Below, one piece after another: positions 9,350-22,600 of a DNA stretch of 64,000 bases. Positions within the stretch are counted from its first letter, which is position 1. Every line of letters starts with the position of its first letter. The translations under genes and the position numbers were made by a program. The stretch is from Syngnathus acus (lineage: Eukaryota; Chordata; Actinopteri; Syngnathiformes; Syngnathidae). Location: contig NC_051088.1 in the NCBI RefSeq assembly GCF_901709675.1, forward strand, positions 14,921,693 to 14,985,692. Reading direction: 5' to 3'. The notes beneath the pieces were generated by a model. It was not told the DNA's origin. It saw only the letters and a list, made by a program, of their open reading frames with translations, and made no database searches.

Positions 9350-12300
9350 ATGGATAAACTTGGCTTCTATCCTCCACCTAACTTCGACTGTCCGCCTCCG
9401 AACTCCATCCAACAACCTCAGCCGCCCGCCGTTTCAAAAAGCAGCTTCCACCCCAGCATGTGGACTTGGAACGAGTCACCGTGCGACCCTGAGCCCAGGA
9501 TGGCTTACAGCGGCCAAGCGAATTGGAACTATCGACCAGCGTCAGCAATCTATGGATCTCAATATTCATACGGTGAGCGTGTTTTGATTAAAAATAGCCA
9601 CCCAAAATGCATATTGATTTGGTCGAGCAAGTTGCCAGTGTACAGGAAAATATGGGAGTTTTCTGAGTTGGACATTTTCAGCAAATATTGTTTAACGATG
9701 TGTTGCACGTCCACTTAGCAACACGCTTTAGACAACAAGCTGCCATTAACACAATGTTTCAGATTTATGAAATGTTTCTTATTTCACAATGACAGAGTGG
9801 GCATGTAAAGCTGTACATTTAACCAGACACATAATCCAACAAACATTACAAAACCAGTGTAAATGTGTAAAACGTTTGACAGACCCTAAACCCCAACTTT
9901 TCATTATTCTCCTACATTTTCTTGATTGATTGATTGAAACTTTATTGATCCCGGGGGTGGGGAAATTCAAGACCCAGCAGCATTCATACCACAGAGCGGG
10001 TATATAAAAGACACACAATTCAATAGGGTCCTATAAGGCTGCCACACAACGGCGCCACAAATAAAGCCAACAAGTGCCAAAGTAACAGCAGCCAACCGGC
10101 CCCCCTCAATACCGTAGAACACCCCAAAACACACGAAATAGCCTCCACAGGGTCCACAAACAGGTGTAAGGGCAGCCAAGATCAACGGTGCCCAACGTGT
10201 GAGCAGCGTCCTGGGCACACAGTTGGGGCACGTGCAGATGGTCACCATGGGGCAGGCACGGCGAAGAAGCGGACATCTCACTGGGGTCACTGCTGCGAGG
10301 TCAAGGCGATGACTGAGTGATTGTCTCTTAAATTGGACAGGTCATCATTGGTATCAACCCAGACAACAAAATTGGAGCAATTACGGACCAGCATGGAACC
10401 GTGGGAAAAAGGTTAGTGTTGTTACTGTTGTATTGTTTTTCAATCATTTGCTGACTTTTTTTTTGGGGGAGGGGGGGTCCATTTACCTCCTACAGGGGAG
10501 AATTTTTTTTTAAGGACCACTTCATCGTCCAAATACCAAATGTGCTCTTGTTACTGCCTACTTTGTGCACTGTCGTAGTACAAAGTGCATTATTATTTAT
10601 AAACATCTAAGAAAATCGGTTAGCCGTCCGGTGACCTGTCCCCCTCTGTTGGTCTTTTTTTTTTGGTCTGAACAAATAAAACTTGCCTTTTGTCTTTTAG
10701 CGTCAAAACAAGAAAGAACCGGATTATATGCATTTTTGTGACCCATGCGACAAAGGATTTAAAACCCAGGAGAAATATGAGGAGCATGTCGCTCAACACA
10801 TAAAGGTAATTTTTTTTTTCCATTTCAGTCCCAGATTTTGATTGCTTCACAGTGTGCTGGCTTTTAATGCCCAGTCTCCTGCCTTCCAGTGTTCTGTCCC
10901 AGACTGCAGCTTTATGGCACACGAAAAAATAGTCAGCTTTCATTGGAAAAATGTAAGACACCAAAACACTTTATCCCTTGTTGTGCCCTTTGCTAATGTC
11001 AAAGCTTGCTGTTTTTCAGACCCACGCACCCGGAATGAAGAGAATTAAGTTGGACACCGCAGAAGAGATTGCAAAATGGAGAGAGGAGAGGCGCAAGTCT
11101 GTTTTTACAAATGGATGCTGGCTAATCTTGAGATTGGTAGTCACTGACAGCAGCTTTGACCTTTTTTCCCCAGGAACTATCCAACTTTACAGAATATTGA
11201 GAAAAAGAGAAAACTCATGCAGGAACGGGAAGAGACGGGAGCAGTTCTGGAGACGGCTCAATTTGGGTACTTTACATTAAAACACCCTTAAAGCATTTTT
11301 CACATCCTGAATTCTAATACTGAGGGAGGACCCCATTAAACTCTGGTTTGAGATTTAATTACTGGTGTGTATCAGGGAATTTTCCAATACATATATGACG
11401 GGATGTGAGCTAATTATAAAGGTTTATTGTCAGTGGCTTTTTTAACATTTATTTTTAAATGCTGTTATTTAGACGCATGAGAGGCAGAGGATGGCGTGGG
11501 AGAGGTCATCACGGGTTTCACGGACAACATCCCCAAGGTTTGCGTTCATCCAATGCTGACCCTGCAGCAGCGAGACCGCCACCCCCCACCAAGCCAGCAA
11601 TTCATAATGGTGATCCACTGGGAGTTTTGGCCAAAGGTGACATTGGTGAGTTGACTGAATTCATCTCAACATTGCACTGTAGTAAAATGCATTTAGTGTT
11701 TTTGCGACAGGGACTAATTTATTGCTTGTGTTTGTTAAAAAAAACCTTGAGAAAAAATGATTACATATTAAATCACAATTGCAATATGGAGGGTGAAAAA
11801 CAAACATAATTGAATTATGTTTCACAGTCATTCAGCCCTGGGTCATTGAATTTTTTCTCACACCTTCCCATTAGAGTCCGATAAAGATGATGCTGACACT
11901 GACTCCAGGCCCGCCGGCATTGTTGTTGCCCCGAAACAGATGAGTGCCGCACTCGGGTCTCTTGCAGCCAACTATGGCTCCATGAGTGAGAGTGAAAGTG
12001 ATGAAGGAGCGCAGGGTGAGCTCGATTAAATTTTAAAAATTTGCCATTGTTTCCACGTGCAAGTAGTAATATCCGCATGGTTTTGATGTGTTTGCATATT
12101 GAGTGTGGTGATTTTATCATGATTCCAGATTTCTCTTTGTTTTCAGACTCGACTATACAAAAAACCAAAGAACTGATCCAAGAAAACAAGGACTTGCTTG
12201 GCCAGAACAACGGCCATTTCATAGACACCAGAACCGCAACACAGGACACGCACGCTTCCAAAGTGTCATGTCCTTGGTCTGCCTCGAACACGTCAAACGA

Positions 12301-13180
12301 CCGAAGACGACAAGGGAGAGGAGGAGGAAGACGAGGAAGGCAAGGTCGACGTGGATACCAAAATATGTCGCGGCGGCCCACTCTCCTTGAGATGGTGAGG
12401 ATTGGTTATAGATTGCACATGCATGCAATATATTTACTTTTGAGAGATTGATGAGCGTGTTGTTGTCGTTTTGTTCAGCTTCTTGCCCCGGATATCCGCC
12501 ATGAGAGAAACGTCCTCCTGCAGTGCGTTCGCTACGTAGTCCGAAATGACTTCTTTGGGCTGGAGAGCAAAACTCAGCTCAAGCTGGGGATCGAGCGGAC
12601 ACAAGGTGCTGGAGGTTCAGACCAGGAAGTTAAGAATGAAAGCAGGACTTTGTCCGATTCCCTAGTTGATAGCAAGGCCTGTTCTGTTGAGGGTGGGACT
12701 TCAACTCAAAAAGCCAACACCAGGCCAGAAATATGCACGGAGGAAAACATGGCGATTTCTCCAGCCACCGCCACAGTCGATATCATAGTTGATCACAGCT
12801 CAGCACAGAATAGTCTGGATCAGGCGCCGCTCGGTGACCAAGCTGCTGCTGGAGTCCCTGATGACACAACTCGACTTGGTTCACTAGACACTTCGTCTGG
12901 TACAGCATGTGACCAAGCAGGCTTAAGTTTATCACATTCAGGAGCAGGCTGTGAACCAGCAGGTGACCAAGGGGTCCAGGCCACACCACCAAATGAACAT
13001 TTAAGCATGCAAAAATCCAATGATCCCCCTGTGGATTCTTTTGCAAATGCAGAGCAGGTTACAGACGATAAGGAAGAAATGGCAAGTGGTCACCACCACG
13101 ACCATGATTCAATGGCATCTTGTGAAAGTACATGTACCAATAATATTTATGATGACGAAATATGGGAAACGCCAATTTGA
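9350..13180 (+). CDS. nufip1: NUFIP1, box C/D snoRNP assembly factor
   Basis: NUFIP1 is an RNA-binding nuclear protein that helps load NOP58/SNU13 onto box C/D snoRNAs with the R2TP complex and ZNHIT3. Coding exons: 9350-9572, 10341-10411, 10701-10805, 10890-10952, 11020-11096, 11174-11266, 11473-11645, 11875-12015, 12147-12394, 12479-13180 (stop TGA 13178-13180). They sum to 1,896 nt, 631 aa; human NUFIP1 is 495 aa, so the C-terminal acidic tail is longer here. Visible parts: Pro/Asn/Gln-rich start, a C2H2 finger (CDPC, 12 residues, HVAQH) near residues 105-125, a second Cys pair (CSVPDC), the conserved KLDTAEEIAKWREERRKNYP segment, an RGRGWRGRGHH glycine/arginine patch, and the conserved LLAPDIRHERNVLLQC block at the start of exon 10. 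Exon ends are inferred from splice sites and frame. Identity is firm. Confidence 0.94.
9917..10300 (-). mobile_element. 3' end of a fish LINE-type retroposon in NUFIP1 intron 1
   Basis: Read on the minus strand, an open frame (10290-9967) ends in LCGMNAAGS* and is followed by a G/C-rich stretch, GATCAATAAAGTTTC and a CAAT(CAAT)n tail near 9921. A C-terminal reverse-transcriptase ORF followed by this tail is typical of common 5'-truncated fish LINEs. The family is not determined. Confidence 0.6.
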
Positions 13181-14184
13181 TTGAAATTGTTTAGAGAATC
13201 TCAGTGTTTTTGTTTTGTACTTGCTAAATTGATTTGATCATACAACCATTTTCAATGTACATTGATCAAAGTTTTTTTTTTTCCTCTAGCAAAAAATTAT
13301 ATACATGAAATTTTCTAACTTTTTTCCCCATTTCATATCTATTTAAGTATAGTTATATGTTGTCCCTTATTTCCTACTTCTGCCTGCCTTTAATTTTGGT
13401 ATAAAGTTATGAAGTTACCATCGCTGTCTGCGTTTAATTTTGGAAGAAGCGATCTACCTAAGTACCGTAAAATGTTTGTGCTTATTTCCCACCATTTTCA
13501 GTTTTGGTGAATATTAGGTGTTCTTGTGACTAAATAACAGTCTACAGATATCTGAAGTACAATTTAAAAAAAAAACACATTTATCCATAGTTTAGTTTAC
13601 ATCAGGGATTGTCAACCGTACCCTCTTGTGGTACGTGTCGGTATTGCAGGTAGTCCGCAAAATTGCAAATGGAAAGTTATTGTAACACATCTAAAAATAA
13701 AATTGATTTCGTTATTTAGGCTTGATTTATTTCCCAGCTAATTTTTAAAATAATTTATCCACCCAAATTATGTCAAATGTAGCGAGACAAGTTTTATTTT
13801 ACCTTAGGCCGATAAATGTAAAGGTTCGGTTAGTGACTCGTTCCTATGGCAACAAGCGTAGCGTCTGACCTGTAAAGGTAACTACGACGTCGAAGAAGAT
13901 AGATTATTAACGGTCTACATTTGACCAGACATTTTAGAAAAAATAATACTCCTCATTTAGAAGACTGCCGAAACGTCACTCGCTATACGTACTGCGGCGT
14001 AACACTATTTGAAGTTGTCTACCAACGTGTGGACTATTTGATCGTTTACGCGATTTGTGTTACCATAGCAATTGATAAATTGGACGGTGACTCAAATTCA
14101 ATCGATGTCTCTAGAACCGCGACAAGCATAGCTGACCTTTGTTTGGAGTTTTGGATCGATTTATACGTTCCAACAGACTTAATA
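13181..14184. other. Intergenic: NUFIP1 3' flank and CFAP47 5' flank
   Basis: AT-rich sequence with a short fragment near 13600-13670 (TTGTCAACCGTACC, GGTACGTGTC) resembling decayed fish hAT-type repeats. The frame of CFAP47 stays open upstream to 13921 but has no ATG before 14185, so it is treated as 5' UTR or chance. No other gene is seen. Confidence 0.5.
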
Positions 14185-17100
14185 ATGGCCAAGAATTCCA
14201 TTCACGTTGAACCGCCGCTCGTCGAGTTCAAGGACGTGGAAGTGGGCAAGCTCTACACGACTGTCATCACTGCCACTAATGTTGGCAGAATCACGAGGGA
14301 AATATTCTTTGAAAACCCCAAGTTAAAGGTAAAGTATAATGACATTTTGTCAGAATGTCTCAAATAACAGTTTATCAATCCACCTGTGAGTTTAAAGGCC
14401 AAGGCAAAGACCACTTTGTCGAGTGAAATAATCTTTGCAGCTTTTAGTGGAACATGCTCAGAATTGTGCAAATAGTTTTCAATATTTGAAGCATTGAGGA
14501 ATATAATGACGGTTTCAAGAAAAGGTCGATAGACTCTTTTCATTTAGAACATTCCGGATTTCTGCAAAACATAAAGCTATCATTCACTTCCCATATACAG
14601 AGACATTGAAGGTAACATAATTGTGCAGCATGAAAAAAATTATGTGACCTTTTGAATTTAGTCTGCCAACCTGTTTTCTGGATTTGGTCATGTGACATTC
14701 CACATACAGTGAATTGCCGCAGACAGACGGCCATAAATTCTTGATTTAAGAATTCCTTTTCTTTTGAAGGTGATGGAATTGTGTCCAGGCCTGAGGAAGC
14801 AAAGCAGCCCCAAAACAATGTTGCCCTGTCCACACATAGCATTGTGTCTTCCCTCCAAACAACTCAATTTTAGTTTGCATCCGTCCTCCAATGACACCGG
14901 TTCCTGTTTTTTTTTTTTTTTTGGATGATCAAGCTATGCAGAAATCCAGGCCATTCTTAAGTGGTTCCCGTATTTTTTTCTTGCAACTGTATGTACGATT
15001 AGATGAGTGGATTTGTATTTTCCTTTTTTCTTGTTTTCTCACAGGTGTTTAAGTTCTCAGCACCCAGAGTTGCCAAGAATATACCGCCTGGTTTGTCTGT
15101 AAGCGGCACACTGGAGTTCATCCCCGTGGAAGAGAAGAAAGTCACAGACTACATTTATGTTCATATAGATGCAACGGAAGCCATTGAAGTCCCACTGCAG
15201 ATGTAAGAAAGTATTACAGATGAAACAAAACATAGTCAAGGTGCGTGATTTCTTTTTGTCGTGTTCATGTAGTTCTCCTCGGGCTTGCTCCCTATCCATG
15301 GACTCGGAATTGGACTTTGGCTTTCTTCCTGCCAGCGGTCAGATCTTCAGAAGATACATTCCTATTACCAATCAAGGATCAGCATCAGGTAATTCAAGGT
15401 CATCAGGTGGTTATAACAGAACCTATGAAATAGTGGAATCCAAACCCCTGTGCTATCGCACATTAGTGTGTCATGAGAGGTTACATTGGTCTGAAGATTT
15501 CTTTTTCTTACTGCTAGTAATGTGTCTTTGTTCATCTGTCCTCTCCAGCGATGTATCATATCAAGCAGATATTGTTTATCTCATGTACGTGCGTGGTGTT
15601 TGAAGGTGTGTTCCAGGTGCTGCACAATGGAGACTGTTTGGTCCGACTTTCTCCTTGCAGTGGAGTTATAGCACCTGGCGCTACCAGGCGGTTGACAATT
15701 GAACTGCATGCCGATAAACCAAGACAAGTTGATGAAAAGGCCCTGTAAGTTTGTTTTCATTTCATTTGCTCTCAAACCCCCCCACATGCTAATTTACTAG
15801 AGCATATCATAAACAATCAATTTGGAAATTTGCGTTGTAGTTTTAGCTTTTTATTTATTGCTAAAAACCAGCGAAGGCAAAACTTAACATAAACATTTGT
15901 CTAATTCCGCTTTGTTCCCATCATGTCTACTTTACCAGGGTCAGGCTTCAGAGTTGCTCCACTGTGATTCTTAAGATCAGAGCTCAAGTGGTTGAACAGC
16001 ATCTTGAGCTCTCGGACGTACAAGTACTCCAGCCAATTATCATCACTCACAAATCGTGTCTTCATGATAAACATGTAAATATACATGACATTTTATTTGA
16101 CAGGGGAACCCCTTGTCTCGTCTGTGTTTCGGACCAGTCTACTATGGGACGTCCCGCGTGGAGCGTGTGGTCTTGACAAACAATGGGCCTCAAGCATGCG
16201 ACTGGGTCTCCTTACTTAAGGGTTCTGCTGCTGGGACCGAAGGTGTAAGTGATGTCCTTGGGAAATGACTGTATATCGGAAACAAATGTGATGACGATGC
16301 TGTTGCTGTGTAGGGAGCAAATCTTGACAAGAGCACAGACTTCGCTTTGCTGCCCAAAATGCAGCGGTGCAACCCAACCCCCCGCTGCCCATGTCCGGTG
16401 GTGGAGTGTATTCCCAACCAAGGCAGACTGGGACCATATAAGAAAAGTACTGTAACAGTACGCTTCAGCCCTGTTTTCCATAGGTAAACCCCAAACTATG
16501 TGTTTAGAAAATTGTACGTATCAGTCAGGAATACTGTCAGCTATACTTCATTACCTTGAATTTGTTAAACAACAGAACCAACAAGATACAGAGGTGCTTT
16601 GATTTTAGTGACCCCGATATTGTTGGATTTGGCAACGTTATAATCTTGAAGAACAAATATCTGAGCAGAAACTTTGGCCATAAACAAACACAAACATGGC
16701 TAATATAACAATATGGGCATATATTCTTCTTTTCATAATACACATACATATTTTTTGTTTTTGAGCTAGGGGGGCTAGAACACATTAAAGGCATTTCCGT
16801 TCATCTCAATAGGATAAAAGGATTTGACAAATGTCTCTTTTGCACTACACGTGTGGTCGTGGAGCTTGTTAAATCATTATCTGTAGTCACCACTGTATCG
16901 CTACTTGCAGAAATGGATAAATTCCCGCCCTCAGATTACAGGTGAAGCGTCAATGCCAAGCCAGTCGGCAGGACTACTGTCTTTTTCTACACCTGGACTC
17001 AGTTAGAAGCCAACATGGATTTGCTCACCAAAATGGTATTCACAAACACACATACTTTTTTTCTTCCACATCGACCTGAGTTACCTAGTGACAAAATTGA

Positions 17101-19621
17101 AGGCACCTGTAAAGTGCATATCTGTGAACGTGTATGAAATTCTTCTTTTTTTTGTTTTATTTGTTGTCAATGCACGATTTTTGATTGATGGCATGTGATT
17201 TGCAGGTCTCCTTCAGTTTTGAGGTTCACATTCAAATCTCTGTTATGGTTCTATTTATGTTTGTGAATCACAGGTTTAGTTGAGTGACATATACTTATCA
17301 AATACAGTCATATTTTTTTTTTTCCACTCGTCTCAGGTAAAACCACTATCGAGTTGGCGGTTACGGGCACCGGATTGCCTGTGGATCTGCATCCGAGTCC
17401 CTCCAATAAATTTGACTTTCCCACTTGCGATGTGGGCCAGCGTGTGGAACACCTTTGCGTGCTGCAGAATCTCTGTCTGCATCTTCCCATACACTTCCGC
17501 TTCCGAAAGTTGGCGCTATTTGCCGCTCAGCCTTCCTGCGGCACTATTGCCCCTGGACTGTGTCAGGTAATCGTATTGAGTGTTTCCCAACCGTGAGACT
17601 TTTTCATCATCTCGGGCGGTTTATTTGAATGCAACGCCAGTACACAGTGGTTGGAAATCACTCCTGTACATTGAAGCACAGCAGTGTAACAGATTGGGAT
17701 GATTCTGTTCTTTGTCTTTCTTCATCAGGAAATAGTTTTGGTTTTCAATGCGCGGCAGCAGGGGACATTCCAAATGTGCCAGAAACTTGATGTTTTGGGT
17801 TACGTCGCGCGCCAGAAGGCTAATGACCCCAGAGAGGATGATGCTAAACTAAGGCTTGGCAGCTTTTACACCATTCCACTACACCTATCAGCCATCTGCA
17901 AAATTGAGACCACACATCCTTCACCTAAATTAAATCCTGGTAAATATTACAAACTCCTCACAAGTTTTGGATAATGAGTCAATTTGAATAAATGAGCATT
18001 CAGTGCAGGCTTCAGCCAACCCTGAAACATTTTTTATCGCTATGGTGGAACGTACTGTAAAAATGATTATTTTTCCTTCAGCTCATAGATTTTATGGAAT
18101 ATTTCCAAAATGTCATCATAGTCACCAGAATTGTCAATGAGACCCACCTGAGCACATGTAATATGAGTAATTTGTAATGTTTCTTTTCTCTTTAGGTATT
18201 ACACCAGTGGTGAGCAATCCCACAGGTTTACGTCCTCACGTCCCATCCAGTGAATTGGACTGCTGCTATGGAATGGCGCGCGCTGCTGTGGTCAGCGCTC
18301 GTAAGACAACCTTCCACATGCAGGACAGGAAGAATGGTCAAAGGTTCGCGGATGAGGAGTTTCTGGCTTTGCCAAACGACCGAATCAGTAGCGTCAGACC
18401 GGCCTCACCTTACACCCAATATAGGTAAGCTCAGAAAGGAAATACTGTGTAAACATTCCCACCAACAGATGACAAAACACCCTGTGTTTACTCAGGACTA
18501 TCTTCACCGGAGTACAGCGATACACCTATTTGGATCCAGAGTATAGCTTCACTTGGGAGGAGATGGAGAAAAAACGTCTGCATAAACAAAGATACACCGA
18601 CTTCATCAGGCAGCTCAGAGAAACACGCCTGCAGAAGATCAAGACAAAGTATTAATAAGTATCCTTGTTGCTGACAGAATGGTTAGGATTCAAATATGTG
18701 ATGAAAATGTATCACTCTTGTTTTGTTACTAGACTTGAAGAGCAAGCGGACAAGTTTGGGATTATACCTGCACAAGGGCTTGAGTCACCTAAACTTGTCC
18801 TGCACGACGTGAAGCCTAATCAGAAGTCAAGTAGCAGGTTGAAGTATTCTTCCTGTAGCCAGCCCAAGAGCAAGACCCCCACTGCCAGACAGGTCAGCAG
18901 CATGCTTCACAGACTAGTCAATCAATGTCATGGGGTTTTTTTTTTCTTTGCCAACTATCAAGAAAAATTTGCTCTTATTATTAATGTAGGTCTCAATGGG
19001 TTCACATCCAATACCAGCTACTCACCAGGAGATGACAGACTGTGACAAGACTTTGACACCTCAGGAGCTTTACCAGGTTATCATAGGTCGGTAATAATAA
19101 AGCAGTTCTGAGGATGAATGAATAAATGGGAACTAATAACAATTGATTCCTATAATTATTCCTATAATTATTATTATCTCATTGAACTGTATATCCATAT
19201 AGTATATTTCATTATTTATGCAAATGGACTTAGTATCACCTCCCCCAAAAAAATCTTATGCTCTGTCTGATTTCCCACAAGGCCCTAAAATTTGTATTGT
19301 ATTATTTCAATGAACTGTATATCCATATATATTTAATTATTTATAGCAAATGGCCTTAGTATCACCTCCCAAAAAATCTTACGCTCTGTCTGATTTCCCA
19401 CAAGGCCCAAAATTTGTGGACTTTGGCGAAGTGTGCTTCCATTCGGTGTGTGAGCAGAAAGTGGAGCTGATCAATCCCCTGTCAACGTTTGTGCTGGTTC
19501 AGTTTGAAGTGGACTGCTTTGAGCTGCAGGGCTCGTGTCCTCTGTCTCACGTGCTGCCACCGGTTTCCCACAACGCAGTCACCCTCACGTTTCAAAGCAG
19601 CAAGCTGGGTCAATTCTACAG
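14185..19621 (+). other. cfap47: CFAP47 exons 1-15 (N-terminal ASH-like domains)
   Basis: Exons: 14185-14328, 15045-15202, 15273-15388, 15606-15744, 15939-16074, 16104-16244, 16314-16483, 16935-17035, 17337-17566, 17729-17939, 18196-18424, 18496-18648, 18733-18892, 18990-19076, 19347-19621. The protein opens with [14 protein letters not shown], a typical ASH domain start. [20 protein letters not shown] (exon 6) and [21 protein letters not shown] (exons 9) are further ASH-like strands. Exons 11-13 encode a charged, probably helical linker ([19 protein letters not shown]). The weakest calls are the exon 7-8 acceptor (16934/16935, chosen because the nearer AG gives a stop) and the exon 5 donor. 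Confidence 0.8.
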
Positions 19622-22600
19622 GTTGGAAGAGGAACTCATATTGCATCTACCTTACTTGTAACCACACCAGTCATGTTAAAATATATTTCTTGATCTCCAG
19701 GCCTGTGTCTTACACAGTGAATCAGCAACATCCTGGACAGATTCTGGTCAAGGCTCAAGTCGTACGAAACTACTTGCAATTGTCCACCCACCTGCTGACG
19801 CTTACTCCCAACGCAAACTTGCTTGCCTCATCGGGCTACCGAAGCTCAGTTACTATTCGAAACCCACGTAATCAGCCTGCAGAATTCACATGGTGGCCCA
19901 TCGTTCCAGAGAGTGGCATCCTGTTCTCTATTCGACCAGCCACAGGTTCTGACAGTGTCCATATTGCAGTGGCGGTCTGTATATTTGCTCCCAGGGCCTT
20001 TAGTGGGGCTTTATCTGAGTCAATCAAACTTTTTTCTAATACCAGCAGTATCACATTAAAATAGAAACTAAAAAAAGCTAAAAAGCAGCCAAGTGCAATG
20101 ATGTCACATGGTTTGGAGGGCTTAAGAATCTATAACTTTGTGTTCAGAATAAACAAGTCAGATTGCAGCTCAAGTCACCACACACCTAGTGTTAAAGGTC
20201 TTACTAGCCCTGACTGTTCCCTACTGCCATTGGTTGTGTGCACTTGTATGCAATAGGTTTACATTGGTTTAAATAGATTGGGTCCAATGTGTTCCTCTCC
20301 CCCAGGTACAGTGGAGCCCTACAAAGAAATGGATTGTGAGGTGGTGTGGCATGCCTCGTTCTCATCACCTCTAGAAGGCGACTTTGACCTCTATTGCAAC
20401 GATGGCAACGTACAACGGCTACACTGCATTGCCAAGGTGCTAATGAAAACACGACTGTAGTTGTGGTGTCTGCGCGATCTTGCTCAAACTAAATGAAATG
20501 ACTACTTTAGGTCGAATATTTTCTTAACTTCCAACTCACTTCACTTCTCAATTTACAACACTAGTCTTCAAAAATGACCCGACAAAATGTTTAATTTCAA
20601 TCCCAGGTTAACTGTCATAACTATAAGGAATTACACTGTACTTAAAATTAACACGCAATTTTGTGCAGGGGAATGATTTGTGGAATTACTGAATGCTTAA
20701 ATGCTCCAACATCTATTTCTTGAAGAAAATAATTTGATTCTTATTATTCACATGATTTTACAGTAATCATGAGATACAAACGGTTTAATTCTTTACATTG
20801 AATTTAATTATGTTGCTACTCCATGTTTTTATAAACACAATATGTGACATCATCCAGATTGGGATGCTACGTTTTGTCAAATGAAAAAGAAAAAAAAACA
20901 GTTGGCAGGGCTCTCTTTCACTGTTTGTGTCCTTTCAGGTTGGCTCCACTTGCATCCGACAAGCAGAGAGCAGGTTGATGTTTGAGTCTGTGCCTCTCAA
21001 CATGCCCTCAGTCAGAACGATGATCGTACACAATAATGGCCACAACCACGCCTATTATCGAGTAAGGCCATTGTCATAGGTCTCGGCTCAAGTTCTCATC
21101 CACATTGAGACAGCAAAAGATCTGTCTGCTATAGGTGCTTGATGTGTGCCCTCTGCCGTGCTTGGTGGTCATCCCGTGCGAGGGAGTGGTGCCCAGCCGA
21201 GGGAAGGCTGTCCTAAAGATCCACTTCCACCCTGACTCCGTCATCAGATTTGAAACCAGAGTTTCCGTAAGAAAAGTCCGAGTAGTAACTGAGAGAAAAC
21301 TGATATTTTTCTCAAAGTAAATAAGTGTGCTTATTACAGATAGCTGTGAAGAACATGAAGCCCCTTGAGGTGCGAGTCGGTGGGTCTGTGGAGCCTCCTA
21401 ATGTTGACATCAGTGTGGTGAGTGTGTTGACTAGTGAAAAGAGCATCATGTTTTTACTGTCTTTGTTTTTTGGTTTTTTTCTTGAGGATCTGGGTGGGCT
21501 TCCCGTGATGTGTTATAGTTTTTCGATTCTTTGGGTTGTGTGTCAGATAAAACCAGAGGCGAGTATTGTTTTGGTCAAGCGGTGTCTAAACTTTTTCCTT
21601 TGAGGGCTTAATATATAAAACAACTCTGCAAGGGTTGGATCACATGACATTCTTCACTCTGAATTGAAAAACAAAATCCATTATGTAGTAGCTCAGGGAT
21701 GGGACACTGGTGACCACACTCACAGTCTTTCTTCTTTCTGGGCATTAAAGCCTTGATCATTAATAGATGAATTGACTTGCATGGTACGGTGCTCCTATAT
21801 GTCTTGAATAATGTGTCCTCTGGTTGACTCACTACTTTCTATCTAGCCCCTCTTCCATTTCTACGGTGTCCATACTGGTTCTGAGAGAGCGGTACCTTTT
21901 GAAGTGATCAATCACTCAGCAGCTACAGCTCAGCTCACCTTCAACCTGTCACAATATCCAGACTTCTCTCTACAGGTTCCTCAGCCTGCTTCACGTATGC
22001 TAGCAGCCACACTTAATTATTATATAATTTTTGCAACTACATTTTTTAAATGCAATCTTTTATTGAAATATTTAGAAGAGAATTATTCAGTTGTGAGGGT
22101 ACTGGAGGCACGGGGACGCCAGACAGTCAAGTGCTATCTTGTCTTCTCCCCAACCCAGGTAAGAAGCTCACAAACCGTGGAGCACAGTGGTGCCTTGAGA
22201 TATAAGGGACTAGAAATCATTCGGTTAATTTATTTTCTTGCTCGGACTTATGTAGGTAGGAGAGCTGTGTGGTGGCAGTGAACTCAACCAACTTCATAAC
22301 AAGCAGCAGAGAATTAGCGCCTCTTTTGTGTGTTTGCGCCTGTCGCATTTTAGTGCTCACTGAGCCTGCAGATATGATCTTTAAAATGTCGGCCTTTATT
22401 CAAATATCCAGGAAGTTTTTTTTTTAATGGTGTACCACATGACTGGACAAGTAGCCACAAGGTAGCGCAAATCTCCTGGATTGTTCCATACATAGCAGCT
22501 GTCCCATATTATTAAACAAACACTACCTTTTACCATTACAAAAAACAAATTGTGATACGTACGGGCGATTTAAATGATGAGCGTGGTTATGCAAAATATT

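Noticed and set aside
11815-12381. 188-codon frame on the minus strand
   Set aside because: Antisense to NUFIP1 exons 8-9, which match the known protein; no independent coding signal.
13921-14184. Upstream in-frame extension of CFAP47
   Set aside because: It has no ATG, and [15 protein letters not shown] at 14185 is a good N-terminus for an ASH protein.
19182-19294. An extra CFAP47 exon upstream of exon 15
   Set aside because: It is the frame-shifted duplicate of exon 15's start and lacks an AG acceptor.
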